From Marinitoga piezophila KA3 (GTDB lineage Bacteria > Thermotogota > Thermotogae > Petrotogales > Petrotogaceae): 64,000 nucleotides of DNA. The position numbers and the translations under genes were made by a program. The notes below the pieces were generated by a model. That model was given only the letters and a program-made list of their open reading frames with translations. It was not told where the DNA came from and did no database searches. Positions 53,671-63,679 of the stretch are shown piece after piece. The DNA lies in NCBI RefSeq assembly GCF_000255135.1, contig NC_016751.1, positions 744,001-808,000 on the forward strand, in the 5' to 3' direction. Within the stretch, counting starts at the first letter, position 1; each line of letters opens with the position of its first letter.

Positions 53671-54452
53671 TCAGGCTTATTATTGATACTTATCATATGG
53701 GTTCCTGGAATATGGCTTGTGATTTAGCTATTGCAAAACACGTTGGCAAAAAAGTACAGCCAACAACTATTAGACTATACAGCTGGAATTTAGCAACGCT
53801 TTCAATTGGAAGGTTTCAAAAAATAGAAGATATTGACATTGACTATTTAAAGAAAAAATATATCGATCTTGTTAGAAGACCCACCGGAGGACGTGCTGTT
53901 TTGCATCACAAAGAAATAACCTATCTCTTTGCGGCAAATATAGATCATCCCAAATTGCCAAAAAGCGTTGTGGGTAGTTATAAAGTAATAGCCGAGGCAT
54001 TAATTAAAAGTATGGAAGAATTAGGAATAAAATGCGATATGGAAAAGAATAAGAATAATCATAACAACACGCCTGCATGTTATGATGCACCATCTATTTA
54101 TGAAATTACCGTAGATAAAAAGAAATTCATTGGAAGTGCTCAATATAGAAATGAAAGTTATGTATTGCAACATGGTTCAATTCCACAAATCTTTCCTTTA
54201 AGGGATTATGTTAATCTATTTAAAATGCCTGAAGATAAAAAGGAAAAACTTTATAAACATCTTGAAAAAAGGGTTATTGATATTAATACGCTTATTGGAA
54301 GAACTGTAGATTGCGAAGAAATGGCAAATGCATTCAAAAAAGGGTTTGAAGATGTTTTTGAAGAAGAAGTTGTACTTGGAGAGTTATCTCCTTCTGAGAT
54401 TGAATTAACCAAAAAACTCGTTGATAAGTTCGAAATTAATTTAGATGATTAA
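53667..54452 (+). CDS. lipM: Lipoyl/octanoyl transferase, LipM-like
   Basis: This 261-residue protein of the BPL/LplA/LipB fold has RRPTGGRAVLHHKEITYLFA (about 70-89) and the LipM-type catalytic cysteine Cys138 in PACYDAPSIYEI. Lys153-FIGSAQ follows. LipM moves octanoyl groups from ACP to lipoyl domains such as GcvH. An LplA-type lipoate ligase is the alternative; the cysteine favours LipM. Confidence 0.8.
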   Translation: MIRLIIDTYHMGSWNMACDLAIAKHVGKKVQPTTIRLYSWNLATLSIGRFQKIEDIDIDYLKKKYIDLVRRPTGGRAVLHHKEITYLFAANIDHPKLPKSVVGSYKVIAEALIKSMEELGIKCDMEKNKNNHNNTPACYDAPSIYEITVDKKKFIGSAQYRNESYVLQHGSIPQIFPLRDYVNLFKMPEDKKEKLYKHLEKRVIDINTLIGRTVDCEEMANAFKKGFEDVFEEEVVLGELSPSEIELTKKLVDKFEINLDD

Positions 54453-54484
54453 AGGCGCGGTGAAATTCACCGCGCCTTTAATTT
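54451..54484. terminator. Strong bidirectional terminator
   Basis: AAAGGCGCGGTG/CACCGCGCCTTT, with an extra inner pairing and a T run, between the convergent lipM and chemoreceptor genes. The lipM stop codon falls at the stem base. Confidence 0.9.
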
Positions 54485-56443
54485 TTATATTTTAAATTTC
54501 TTTATGTTTTCTTTTAATGCTTCTGAATGCTGTTTTAATTCCTGAGAGACTGAATTTAATACCTTTGCATCATCTTTTTGTTCAAGTGAGAATCTTGTTA
54601 TTTCACTTATTTTATTGGATATTTCAAGTATTGTTTTCATACTTTTATCCATTGCTGCAGCCATTTCTTCTGTTGATGCACTTTGCTCTTCAGAACTTGC
54701 TGTTAAGCTTTCAACTCTTTGATTAATTATTTCGATCTTTTCAAGTATTACATCAAAGTTTTCATTAACTTTTTGAGTTCCAGATTCTATTTGATTTATT
54801 ATATCTACTGTTTTTAATGTGGCTCCATTAACATCCTTTACCCCATTTTGTACATGAGATAATATCTGGGCTATCTCTTCAGTTGCTTTTTTACTTTCTT
54901 CAGCTAATTTTCTAATTTCATCAGCAACAACAGCAAAACCTTTTCCTGCTTCTCCTGCCCTTGCAGCTTCAATTGCTGCATTTAATGCCAACAGGTTTGT
55001 TTGCTCTGTTATTGTATTAATTGTTTCTACAATTTCACCTATATTCTCCGCTAATTTCAACAGTTCTTCAACCTTATTTTCTGTAACTTTTGACTGATTT
55101 ACAGCTTCTTCTATAATTTCTGCTATTTCTTTTAAGCTCTTTGTGCCTTCTTCTGCATTTTGTATTGTCTCACTGGCAATTGCTGATAACTCCTGAGCAT
55201 TTTCTGATACCATTTGTGCAGAAGATGCTATCTCTTCAACACCAGAGGTTATTTCTTCCATTGCTGAAGCTACATCATTTGTATTTTTTTCTATTTCTGC
55301 TGATTCATCATGGAAAAATACAGCATTTTTCTCTGTTTTTTGTGCAACTTCTATTAATTTCCCTGAAGAGCTATCAAGCTCATATCCTGTTTCAATTACT
55401 GTTTTTAGCATACTTTTAAATTTATCCATCATCTGTTCCAATCTTTTAAATACATGGCTCATTTCATCTTTACCATGATCAATTAATTCTACTGTTAAAT
55501 CGCCTTCAGACATTCTTTCAAGGCCTTCAATGAGATGATGTATTCGTTTAAGCAATACCTTTGTAACTATATAAGCAAAAATTACTACAAGAATTAGAGT
55601 TATAAAAATGGTTAATAGAATTGTTCCTCTTATTTTAGAATTTAATGTATCTATTTTTCTTGTATCTACTAATACACTTAAAACACCTATTAAATTACCA
55701 TTTGGTTCCCTTAAAGGTAATACTAAATATGAAATTCCTTTTTTATCGCTATGTATTAATTCATATTTTTTATCACCAATTTCATTGAATATCGGTAGAA
55801 TTTTATCCTTATTAAGCGTAAATTCATCACTTGTTGTTGCATATAACCCATCTTTTGTATAAACTGCCATATCTGTTGTTAGCATCTTTTTAAATAAATC
55901 CAATGATTCTTTTGAAAATGGAATTCCAGTTTGAACAACACCTATAACATTTCCATTATCCATTATTGGTACAAAAGTTCTTAATCCAAATCCACTTTTT
56001 CCAAAATCAAATCCATAGTTTGCTTTTCCCTGTAATGCCAGTTTTACACCTACAACTTCACTTTTGTTATCTCCAAATTTTCCAGGATGATGTCCTCTAT
56101 AAAATACCACTCCATTTTTATCCTCAACTTCAAGAACCTTTATTCCAATAGGTTTCAGAGTTTCAAATGCTGTTACTAGAATTTCTTTTGCCTTTTCTCT
56201 ATCTTCATTTTTTAGTGCTTCTTTTAATTCAATATCCAGTGCATATTTCTTTGCAATATCCGATAATTGTTCAAATTCATTTTGAAAAAACCTTGAAACT
56301 GAACTTTCAATGAGTTCATAACGTGATTGGGAATTAAAATGCATTACTTTCTTATTTCCATTTAATACAACAAGAAAAAGCGCAAGAATAGGTAAAAGAC
56401 CAATAATCAAAAAATAAAGTAGATATCTATGAAACATCTTCAT
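54485..56443 (-). CDS. Methyl-accepting chemotaxis protein with Cache-type sensor
   Basis: This 652-residue receptor has TM1 (about 6-27), a sensor (about 28-270) containing [20 protein letters not shown], typical of Cache_3/Cache_2-type domains, and TM2 (about 275-297). HAMP and the conserved tip [41 protein letters not shown] follow. The tip is nearly the same as in the other receptor at 15155, but the sensor is unrelated, so it should answer a different ligand. AAAGGAGGATG precedes the first of two nearby ATGs. Confidence 0.93.
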   Translation of the reverse strand: MKMFHRYLLYFLIIGLLPILALFLVVLNGNKKVMHFNSQSRYELIESSVSRFFQNEFEQLSDIAKKYALDIELKEALKNEDREKAKEILVTAFETLKPIGIKVLEVEDKNGVVFYRGHHPGKFGDNKSEVVGVKLALQGKANYGFDFGKSGFGLRTFVPIMDNGNVIGVVQTGIPFSKESLDLFKKMLTTDMAVYTKDGLYATTSDEFTLNKDKILPIFNEIGDKKYELIHSDKKGISYLVLPLREPNGNLIGVLSVLVDTRKIDTLNSKIRGTILLTIFITLILVVIFAYIVTKVLLKRIHHLIEGLERMSEGDLTVELIDHGKDEMSHVFKRLEQMMDKFKSMLKTVIETGYELDSSSGKLIEVAQKTEKNAVFFHDESAEIEKNTNDVASAMEEITSGVEEIASSAQMVSENAQELSAIASETIQNAEEGTKSLKEIAEIIEEAVNQSKVTENKVEELLKLAENIGEIVETINTITEQTNLLALNAAIEAARAGEAGKGFAVVADEIRKLAEESKKATEEIAQILSHVQNGVKDVNGATLKTVDIINQIESGTQKVNENFDVILEKIEIINQRVESLTASSEEQSASTEEMAAAMDKSMKTILEISNKISEITRFSLEQKDDAKVLNSVSQELKQHSEALKENIKKFKI

Positions 56444-56643
56444 GGCAACATCCTCCTTTTATTTATATAGAATATAAATATGAAATACATATAAATTATA
56501 CTATTTTTTTCTCTATTTTACAAATATTCGTATATCTAACTATTTTAATTTTTAAATTCACCTCCCCTTGACTTAGTGTTAATATTTTCCTATAATTTAA
56601 TTATGGAAAAATTAATCCAACTCACAAAATTAGGGGGAATTTT

Positions 56644-57921
56644 ATGCTACCAAAAGTTATTGCTTTGATTATTTTCTTTTTTACTTACTATCTAATTATC
56701 TTTGGAAAGGGAAATAAAGCTGTTGTTGCATTTAGTATGGGATTATTAATTTCACTTGTAAAGGTTTCTGATACTCTCAGGGTTTCAAATGCCGGTGATT
56801 TTATCGATTTTAACACTCTGGGAATTTTGCTTGGAATGATGATTATTGTGGGAATTTTAAAAACAACAGGTTTGTTTCAGGCTATCGCTATATACATCGT
56901 CAAAAAATCCAACGGAAATGTTATTTCTATCTTTATTTTTACAATGCTTGCAGTTGCTATACTTTCAAGTTTTCTTGATAACGTAACGACTTTAATTCTT
57001 TTTTCTCCTGTAATTATTTATATCTGTCAGGAAATTGAAGTTAAACCAGAAACCTTTCTCTTTCCTATGATATTTTCTGCAAATATTGGCGGTACAGCCA
57101 CAATGATAGGTGACCCACCAAATATCCTCGTAGGAAGCGCTTCAGGAAAAAGCTTTCTGGAATTTTTAATTGTAATGTCCATTCCTTCTTTTATTGTTCT
57201 CTTTTTATCTATAATATACTTTTTGAATATTCATAAAGAACTTAAAGATGTTGAAAAAAGCAAACTGGATAATCTTATGAAAGCAGATCCTAATAAGGCT
57301 ATTGTAAATTATCCTCTTTTAAAGAAAGGTTTAATCGTTTTTGCTCTGGTAATTGTTGGATTCTTTATACATGAATATCTCGATTACGAAGCAGCCTTAA
57401 TTGCTTTAACCGGCGGTGCAATTATGTTATTAATATCAAAAATGGATTTTGACGAAATATCGCATGAAATAGAATGGGATACGTTGTTTTTCTTTGTTGG
57501 ATTATTTGCCATTGTAAAGGCCTTAGAAGATGTTCATGTTATAGAGGATATAACGAATCTAATATATAACTTTATTTCACATCCATATTTATTGCTCTTA
57601 ATAGTATTATGGAGTTCCGGATTTTTGGCAGCATTTATGGGGGCAGTTCCTATTGTGACAATATTTATTCCTATAATCCGTTCTTTAATTGGTACATTTC
57701 CACATAGTGAATTGTTATGGTGGGCATTGGCATTAGGAGCAAGTTTTGGAGGGAATGGAACTATTAGTGGTGCAGCTTCAAATATGGTTATTGTTGGAAT
57801 GATTGAAAGTAACTTTGATAGAAAGATTAAGTTTTTCGATTTTATGAAAATTGGAATGAAGGTTGCTGTCTTTGGACTTTTAATTTCCTCATTATATCTA
57901 TACATTTTAATGAATTTATAG
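56644..57921 (+). CDS. ArsB/NhaD-superfamily permease
   Basis: This 425-residue membrane protein has about 11 helices. The superfamily motifs are LDNVTTLILFSPV (about 112-124), ANIGGTATMIGDPPNILVGS (about 148-167) and, in the second half, LGASFGGNGTISGAASNMVIVGM. Members move arsenite, Na+/H+ or dicarboxylates; which one cannot be told here. No ars genes are nearby. AGGGGGAATTTT precedes ATG. Confidence 0.87.
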   Translation: MLPKVIALIIFFFTYYLIIFGKGNKAVVAFSMGLLISLVKVSDTLRVSNAGDFIDFNTLGILLGMMIIVGILKTTGLFQAIAIYIVKKSNGNVISIFIFTMLAVAILSSFLDNVTTLILFSPVIIYICQEIEVKPETFLFPMIFSANIGGTATMIGDPPNILVGSASGKSFLEFLIVMSIPSFIVLFLSIIYFLNIHKELKDVEKSKLDNLMKADPNKAIVNYPLLKKGLIVFALVIVGFFIHEYLDYEAALIALTGGAIMLLISKMDFDEISHEIEWDTLFFFVGLFAIVKALEDVHVIEDITNLIYNFISHPYLLLLIVLWSSGFLAAFMGAVPIVTIFIPIIRSLIGTFPHSELLWWALALGASFGGNGTISGAASNMVIVGMIESNFDRKIKFFDFMKIGMKVAVFGLLISSLYLYILMNL

Positions 57922-57957
57922 TTTTTAGATTTTATTATAATTTTTGTAAAGTTATGG

Positions 57958-57963
57958 TATAAT
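57958..57963 (+). promoter_or_regulatory. Promoter of the sugar ABC operon
   Basis: TATGGTATAAT is an extended -10 (TATAAT at 57958-57963) with no clear -35. Immediately downstream is the dyad ATTAGT-GAA-ACTAAT (57964-57978), placed over the expected +1 as a repressor site would be. Confidence 0.65.
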
Positions 57964-58000
57964 ATTAGTGAAACTAATTTTACATAAAGGGGGAGTTTTG

Positions 58001-59263
58001 ATGAAAAAGTTGTTTTTGGTATTGGTATTATTAATTACTTCCGTTTTTTTAATTGCTGAAGATACTGTTGTTTTAAACTTAATTGAGGCATTTTCAAGTC
58101 CATGGAGAACTCCTACTCTAAATAAAATCATAGAAATGTTTGAAACATTAAATCCCGGTGTAAAAATTAACGTAATATCCCCACCATATGAAACTGCTTA
58201 TCAGAAAATTAATTTAATGGTAAGCACAGAACAACCACTTGATATTGTTGAAATAGGCGATTGGAATTTAAGTACCCTTGCAGCAATGGGCAAATTGGAA
58301 GATTTGACACCATATATCAACGAATGGCCTGAAAAAGATGATTTAATAGATGGTGTTTTAAAAGCAGCAAGCATATATAAAAATACCCCTTATCTATTAC
58401 CTCATGGTATTTATGTAAAAACTTTATTCTATAGACCAGATATACTTAAAAAATACGGTTTTAACACTTATCCAAAAACTATGCAAGAAATGTATGATAT
58501 GGCAAAAAAATTGACAGAAGCTTCAAAGAATCAATATGGTTTTGATTTTAGGGGTAAAGGATACCCAACATCATTTATAGATCTTGTGGTTACATCATTC
58601 TTTGATGATATTGATCCAGATAATATGTATCTGACAAAAAGTGGAAAAATTATTTTTGAAGATCCAAGAGCTATTGAAGGTTTGAATTTCTATGTAAGTT
58701 TATATAAGGATACAGCTCCTAAAGATGCTATTAACTGGGGTTGGGATGAACAAGTTAATTCATTTGTTTCAGGTATCACTCCATTATTGTTCCAGGATCC
58801 AGATACAACAGGTATGCTCAACGAAATGTTAAAACCTGGACAATATAAAACAGCTCCACTACCTGTTGGAAAATATGGAAAAGCTTATCCTACATTTGGT
58901 TTTGTTGGTTGGGGAATTCCAACATATTCCAAACATAAGGATTTAGCTTGGAAATTTATAAAATTTGTAAGTTCCGCAGAGATGAACGGATATTGGAGTA
59001 AAAGTTATGGTGCATTACCAATATTAAAATCAGTATATAAATATGATTCTTACTTCAGTTCAGATGTATTTGAAGGCTGGACAGAAATGTTTAAAGATTC
59101 TGAACATTATCAATTTACACAATACCCACTTGATAACGAAAGCTGGGGAAAATGGAACGAATATCAGGAAAAAACTATGCAACAGGTATTACTTGGAAAA
59201 TTATCAGTTGTTAGATGTTTAAAAATGTGGACAGATTTCTGGAAAAAGGCTGGTTTAAAATAA
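58001..59263 (+). CDS. Sugar ABC transporter substrate-binding protein
   Basis: This 420-residue secreted family-1 solute-binding protein has a signal peptide (MKKLFLVLVLLITSVFLIA) and no lipobox. Typical motifs are IIEMFETLNPGVKINVI, PLDIVEIGDWNLSTLAAMGKLEDLTPYI and a C-terminal WKFIKFVSSAEMN. It binds oligosaccharides or similar carbohydrates; the ligand is unknown. Start 58001 follows AAAGGGGGAG. It is followed by two permease genes in the classic MalE-MalF-MalG order. Confidence 0.9.
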   Translation: MKKLFLVLVLLITSVFLIAEDTVVLNLIEAFSSPWRTPTLNKIIEMFETLNPGVKINVISPPYETAYQKINLMVSTEQPLDIVEIGDWNLSTLAAMGKLEDLTPYINEWPEKDDLIDGVLKAASIYKNTPYLLPHGIYVKTLFYRPDILKKYGFNTYPKTMQEMYDMAKKLTEASKNQYGFDFRGKGYPTSFIDLVVTSFFDDIDPDNMYLTKSGKIIFEDPRAIEGLNFYVSLYKDTAPKDAINWGWDEQVNSFVSGITPLLFQDPDTTGMLNEMLKPGQYKTAPLPVGKYGKAYPTFGFVGWGIPTYSKHKDLAWKFIKFVSSAEMNGYWSKSYGALPILKSVYKYDSYFSSDVFEGWTEMFKDSEHYQFTQYPLDNESWGKWNEYQEKTMQQVLLGKLSVVRCLKMWTDFWKKAGLK

Positions 59264-59284
59264 TTTAAATATGACGGTGATTAT

Positions 59285-60166
59285 ATGAAAAGACATAGTA
59301 AAAGATTTATTATTCTTATGTTGTTGCCAACAATTACTTTAATTTCATTTATAATTCTTTACCCCACTATAAGTGGGGTTTTGCTTTCTTTTAAAAATTA
59401 TTCTCTTTTTAATTTTGGAAATATTCAATGGGTTGGATTTGAAAATTATCGGGAAATATTTTCCGATTTCTTTTATATGGACATAGTGATAAATACCATA
59501 AAATGGATTTTCTTTTCTGTATTCTTTCAATTGATCTTTGGCTTTATACTGGCACTTTTAATGAAAGAACCATTTAAAGGTAGAGGAATATACGCCGGAC
59601 TTGTATTTTACCCATGGGCTATCTCTGGATTTGCAATAGGTTTAATATGGTCATGGCTTCTTAATGGACAGTTTGGTGTAATAAACGATATTTTAATTAG
59701 AACCGGCATTCTTGAAGAAGGGCTTAATTTTCTTTCTGATCCGTCACTTGCAATGTTTTCTGTTATATTAGTAAATGTATGGTATGGAATACCCTTTTTT
59801 GCAATTATGCTACTTGCAGCTTTACAATCAATCCCACAATCTTTATATGAAGCTGCTGAAATTGATGGAGCTGGTTATTTTTCAAAACTTTTTCATATTA
59901 CAATTCCATATATAAAACCAACTATTGTAAATACCGTGTTATTGAGAATAATATGGGTTATGAATTTTCCTGATATTATTTACGGTATGACAAGAGGAGG
60001 ACCTGCTGGAAGTACGGAAATCCTTTCTGTAAAAATGATTAATGTAGTATTTTATGAATCAAATTACAGCAAAGCTGCTGCACATGGAGTAATTATTGTT
60101 CTCGTATTATTTATATATACAATGATGTACCTAAAATTAACCTCTAAAAAGGAGTTTAGCCTATGA
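59285..60166 (+). CDS. Sugar ABC transporter permease (MalF-like)
   Basis: This 293-residue protein has about six helices. The ATPase-docking EAA loop is YEAAEIDGAGYFSKLFHITIPYIKPT (about 197-222). MalF-type N-terminal LLPTITLISFIILYPTISGVLLSFKNY is present. A four-base overlap joins it to the next gene. It forms the channel with the MalG-like partner. Confidence 0.92.
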   Translation: MKRHSKRFIILMLLPTITLISFIILYPTISGVLLSFKNYSLFNFGNIQWVGFENYREIFSDFFYMDIVINTIKWIFFSVFFQLIFGFILALLMKEPFKGRGIYAGLVFYPWAISGFAIGLIWSWLLNGQFGVINDILIRTGILEEGLNFLSDPSLAMFSVILVNVWYGIPFFAIMLLAALQSIPQSLYEAAEIDGAGYFSKLFHITIPYIKPTIVNTVLLRIIWVMNFPDIIYGMTRGGPAGSTEILSVKMINVVFYESNYSKAAAHGVIIVLVLFIYTMMYLKLTSKKEFSL

Positions 60167-60993
60167 AAAAGAAAAAGCAGGTTAAGATTTTACGATTTAT
60201 ATTGTTATTACTGTTTGCTATTTTTGCATTATTTCCACTATACTGGATTATTTTAACCTCTTTTAAACCTGTTAGTGAATTATATACATTTCCAATAAAA
60301 TACTGGACAAATAATCCATCATTGTATGGATATAAAAAGTTATTTCAATTTGTTAATTTCAAACAGTATTTTTCAAATAGCATTATTGTTGCATTGGCTG
60401 CATCTTCCATTTCAACTGTTTTTGCCATGCTGAGCGGATATATACTTTCAAGAAAGGAATTTAAATTTAGAAATGCAATAACCTTATTTTTATTCTTTTC
60501 GCAAATGATACCAACATATCTGATTATGGTTCCTCAATATGTTATGTTTTCCAATCTTCATTTGATTAATAAATTAATTAGTATAACAATTGTATATAGT
60601 GGTTTTGGCGCAGCTTTTAGTACAATTATGGCAAAAGGTTTTTTTGACAGAATTCCAAAAAGCCTCGAAGAAGCTGCTTTAATTGATGGATGCAATGAAA
60701 TAGAAGCTTTATTTAAAATAACAATTCCTTTGATGTTGCCAGGATTATCTGCTATTTTAAGCTTTTCTTTTGTAAATAACTGGAATGAATTATTTACTGC
60801 TGTTATGTTTTTAAATACATCGGATAAATATACTGTTCCAGTTGGTTTATATTCTATTGTTTCAAAAGCAGGCGTTCAATGGAATGTATTGGCAGCAGGG
60901 ATAGTTATTGCGCTTTTGCCAACTATTATCGTTTTTGCTGTTGCTCAAAAATATATTATAGCCGGATTAACTCAGGGAGGATTAAAAGATTGA
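60163..60993 (+). CDS. Sugar ABC transporter permease (MalG-like)
   Basis: This 276-residue protein has about six helices. The EAA loop is LEEAALIDGCNEIEALFKITIPLMLPG (about 167-192). The start LLLFAIFALFPLYWIILTSFKP is typical of the MalG subgroup. No ATPase gene follows, so the transporter probably shares an MsmX/MalK-type ATPase made elsewhere. Confidence 0.92.
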   Translation: MKKKKQVKILRFILLLLFAIFALFPLYWIILTSFKPVSELYTFPIKYWTNNPSLYGYKKLFQFVNFKQYFSNSIIVALAASSISTVFAMLSGYILSRKEFKFRNAITLFLFFSQMIPTYLIMVPQYVMFSNLHLINKLISITIVYSGFGAAFSTIMAKGFFDRIPKSLEEAALIDGCNEIEALFKITIPLMLPGLSAILSFSFVNNWNELFTAVMFLNTSDKYTVPVGLYSIVSKAGVQWNVLAAGIVIALLPTIIVFAVAQKYIIAGLTQGGLKD

Positions 60994-61027
60994 AATATTT
61001 ACACCTTAAATAAAGAAGGTGATAGTT

Positions 61028-62716
61028 ATTTTACAATTAGACGTTTTAAAAAACGCTTTAAACATATATTCAAGATCATTATTTTCTAATAATGAAATAT
61101 ATATTGGTTTTGCTTTAAGACTTGAAAATCATAATTATTTAAATATATTTACATACAATAATTTAAAAAAATTCTACTTTAAACAATCAGAAGATATTGT
61201 GTTTAAAATACCGGAAAAAATATTTGACTCTTTTTTTGAGAAGAAAGAGTCAAATTTCAGGATTTCTTATTCAAATGAATTTTCATTTTTAATAAATGAT
61301 CAGCTTAATGAATTCTATTTGAAATTATATGGATTACCTTCAAAAGAAAAAAATTATGGATTTTTATATATTATTTCAAAAGAAAAATTTTCTTTCGATG
61401 AAGAAAAAAAGAATATTTTTAGAAAGTTTATTTCTGTTTTTGAAAATAATGTGGATACAATTTATTTTGATAAATACAGCAAATATTCTATAAATGCTTT
61501 TGTAAAGAATTATCTCACAATTTTAAGAAACCATTCCAGAATAATTTATGAACATTCTTTAAGAGTTTCTGATCTTTCAAGTATAATAGCTTCATTACTT
61601 AATCTTGATGAAGAAAGTATTTTTAAACTTCAAATTGCATCATTAATTCACGACATTGGATATATCTGGGTTTCACAAAAAGCTATTTCTGAATACATTA
61701 AAAATCCTGAATTTGATAACAATTTAATTGGAATACATTTAAATAGATTAGAAGAAATGTTTTTAGGCAATGTATTAATGACACCATATGTAAATATTGC
61801 TATAAATCATCATGAGAGACTTGATGGAAAAGGATATTTTGGAAAGAGTAACCTTTCAATAGAAGATAACATTCTTATTATTTCAAATTATATAGACGAA
61901 CAGATTGTTTTAACAGAAAATGAAGACATAACTTTTGTTATTAAAGATATAGAGAAAAAAGCTGGAAAAATTTTTAATAAAGATGTTGTAAATGTTGCTG
62001 CAGAAGCAATAAAGATTTATTATACGGAATTTCATACTGAATCATTTAGTGATCTAATCTTAAAATCAAAAACTCTTAACCTCTTTTATGAGGCACCCGG
62101 TGGAGAAGTTATAGAATTTTCCGGAATAATAGAAAAAAAATTTGGAGATATTATTCATATTAATTCAAAAACATTTGACGAAATATCAAAAGATAGTATA
62201 TTAAAATTAAAGATTACCACAAAGGATTTCCCGGAATATGCAAAAGCACGAGTAATTTTAAAAACTCCATATGGTTATGTTTTAAAAATTATAGAAACAA
62301 AAATAAGTAAAAAATCAAAATTAAAGGTTTTCTGGGGATTTGATTTTTATATAGGATTTAAAAACGATATAACTCCTCTTTTAAAGGAAAAGTTAACTCC
62401 TGTTATGAAAAATATTTTAAAATCAAAATTTAAAAGAGCAAAATGCAAGATTTTTGGAGCAGAAGGGATTATTTTCACTATTAATAGTGAAAATGATGTA
62501 TTCAAGGTTGGAGATGTTGTGATATTTCACATAACAGAATTTGGCGAAAGTTTATATATTCCGGCAACTTTAATAGAAAAAAAGACCGGGTTACATTGCA
62601 ATGAATATACTTCGAAATTTTTTGAATTACCTGAAAGAATGCAGGCTGCAATTTATAGACTTATATTCAGGAGACAAGCTTCTATACGTTCAATTGGCGG
62701 GTTTCATGAAGAATAA
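61028..62716 (+). CDS. HD-GYP-like protein with degenerate motif and PilZ-like tail
   Basis: This protein of about 562 residues has a GAF-like or unrecognised N-terminal part (about 1-140) and an HD domain (about 160-320) with HSLRVSDLSSIIA, LIHDIGYIW and NHHERLDGKGYFG. In HD-GYP phosphodiesterases these read HDIGK and HHE-DGxGYP; here Lys is Tyr and the Pro is Phe. The last 200 residues resemble YcgR plus PilZ layouts and end with PERMQAAIYRLIFRRQ. It may sense or cleave cyclic di-GMP, or be inactive. Start uncertain: ATT 61028 fits AAGGTGA better than GTG 61019. Confidence 0.7.
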   Translation: MLQLDVLKNALNIYSRSLFSNNEIYIGFALRLENHNYLNIFTYNNLKKFYFKQSEDIVFKIPEKIFDSFFEKKESNFRISYSNEFSFLINDQLNEFYLKLYGLPSKEKNYGFLYIISKEKFSFDEEKKNIFRKFISVFENNVDTIYFDKYSKYSINAFVKNYLTILRNHSRIIYEHSLRVSDLSSIIASLLNLDEESIFKLQIASLIHDIGYIWVSQKAISEYIKNPEFDNNLIGIHLNRLEEMFLGNVLMTPYVNIAINHHERLDGKGYFGKSNLSIEDNILIISNYIDEQIVLTENEDITFVIKDIEKKAGKIFNKDVVNVAAEAIKIYYTEFHTESFSDLILKSKTLNLFYEAPGGEVIEFSGIIEKKFGDIIHINSKTFDEISKDSILKLKITTKDFPEYAKARVILKTPYGYVLKIIETKISKKSKLKVFWGFDFYIGFKNDITPLLKEKLTPVMKNILKSKFKRAKCKIFGAEGIIFTINSENDVFKVGDVVIFHITEFGESLYIPATLIEKKTGLHCNEYTSKFFELPERMQAAIYRLIFRRQASIRSIGGFHEE

Positions 62717-62748
62717 AAAAATCCCCGAACTAAGTTCGGGGATTTTTT
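62716..62748. terminator. Bidirectional terminator
   Basis: AAAAAATCCCCGAAC/GTTCGGGGATTTTTT with loop TAA between the HD-domain gene and the convergent tRNA operon; its last T is part of the tRNA-Phe CCA. Confidence 0.92.
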
Positions 62749-62823
62749 GGTGGCCAGGGACAGAATCGAACTGTCGACACCTGGATTTTCAGTCCAGTGC
62801 TCTACCAACTGAGCTACCTGGCC
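62748..62823 (-). tRNA. tRNA-Phe (anticodon GAA)
   Basis: Acceptor GGCCAGG/CCTGGCC with encoded CCA; anticodon stem-loop CTGGA-CTGAAAA-TCCAG gives GAA. It is the last of three minus-strand tRNAs transcribed together. Confidence 0.97.
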
Positions 62824-62835
62824 ACTATTTAAAAA

Positions 62836-62911
62836 TGGTGGGTGCTGCAGGGATCGAACCTACGACCTTCTGCTTGTAAGGCAGACGCTCTCCCAGCTGA
62901 GCTAAGCACCC
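62836..62911 (-). tRNA. tRNA-Val (anticodon TAC)
   Basis: Acceptor GGGTGCT/AGCACCC with encoded CCA; anticodon stem-loop TCTGC-CTTACAA-GCAGA gives TAC. Confidence 0.97.
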
Positions 62912-62925
62912 ACTCATGTTTTATC

Positions 62926-63001
62926 TGGCGCCCCCAACGGGATTTGAACCCGTGTCTTTGGCGTGAAAGGCCAATGTCCTAGGCCGCTAGACGATGGGGG
63001 C
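62926..63001 (-). tRNA. tRNA-Glu (anticodon TTC)
   Basis: Acceptor GCCCCCA/TGGGGGC with encoded CCA; anticodon stem-loop TTGGC-CTTTCAC-GCCAA gives TTC. It is the first tRNA of the operon. Confidence 0.97.
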
Positions 63002-63023
63002 AATCTCTTTCACAACCGAGTAT

Positions 63024-63052
63024 ATAATACCAGAAATATCAAAAAAAGTCAA
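63024..63052 (-). promoter_or_regulatory. Promoter of the Glu-Val-Phe tRNA operon
   Basis: TTGACT (63047-63052), 17 bp and TATTAT (63024-63029) with extended TGG on the minus strand. It lies just downstream of the rdgB stop, with no terminator between. Confidence 0.82.
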
Positions 63053-63073
63053 GAAAACAATAAGTTAAAAAGT

Positions 63074-63679
63074 TTAAGAGTTCTTTTCTATTGTTGTAAT
63101 ATTATTCAATATCCTAAATAACTTTTCAAATGCTCTTTTTCTATGACTTATTTTATTCTTTACTTCCTGTCCCAATTCTCCAAAGGATATTGTATAACCA
63201 TCTGGAATAAATATTGGATCGTATCCAAATCCTTCCTTTCCTGAAATAGAATAACCAATCTTACCTTTTACCTCTCCTTCAACAGAGAATAACAGGTTCT
63301 TTTTTGGATCATAATATGTAGCAACACAAACAAATCGTGCTGTTCTTCTTTCGTATGGAACGTTATTTAATTTTTTTAGTATATATTTCATTTTTTCATT
63401 ATAGCTTTTCCCTTCCATAAACCTTGCAGAATATATGCCAGGAAATCCATTTAATATATCTATTTCCAATCCCGAATCATCAGCAATTACCGGCATTCTT
63501 AAAAGTGTTGCTGCCTCTATTGCTTTTTTTATTGAATTTTCTATAAAGGTTTTTCCGTCTTCATTAACAGAAAAACCCTTTATTATTTCAAAAATTCCTC
63601 TTAACTCAATATTTTTTGGCTTTATCTCATTTATTTCTTTTACTTTATGTTTATTTCCAGTGGCAAGATATATCGTCAT
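63074..63679 (-). CDS. rdgB: dITP/XTP pyrophosphatase
   Basis: This 201-residue HAM1 enzyme removes non-canonical purine triphosphates (dITP, ITP, XTP) from the nucleotide pool. Motifs are LATGNKHKVKEI at the start, VIADDSGLEIDILNGFPGIYSARF (about 64-87), EGFGYDPIFIPDG and the final KISHRKRAFEKL. Its ATG overlaps the rpe stop by four bases, so they are co-translated. Confidence 0.95.
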   Translation of the reverse strand: MTIYLATGNKHKVKEINEIKPKNIELRGIFEIIKGFSVNEDGKTFIENSIKKAIEAATLLRMPVIADDSGLEIDILNGFPGIYSARFMEGKSYNEKMKYILKKLNNVPYERRTARFVCVATYYDPKKNLLFSVEGEVKGKIGYSISGKEGFGYDPIFIPDGYTISFGELGQEVKNKISHRKRAFEKLFRILNNITTIEKNS

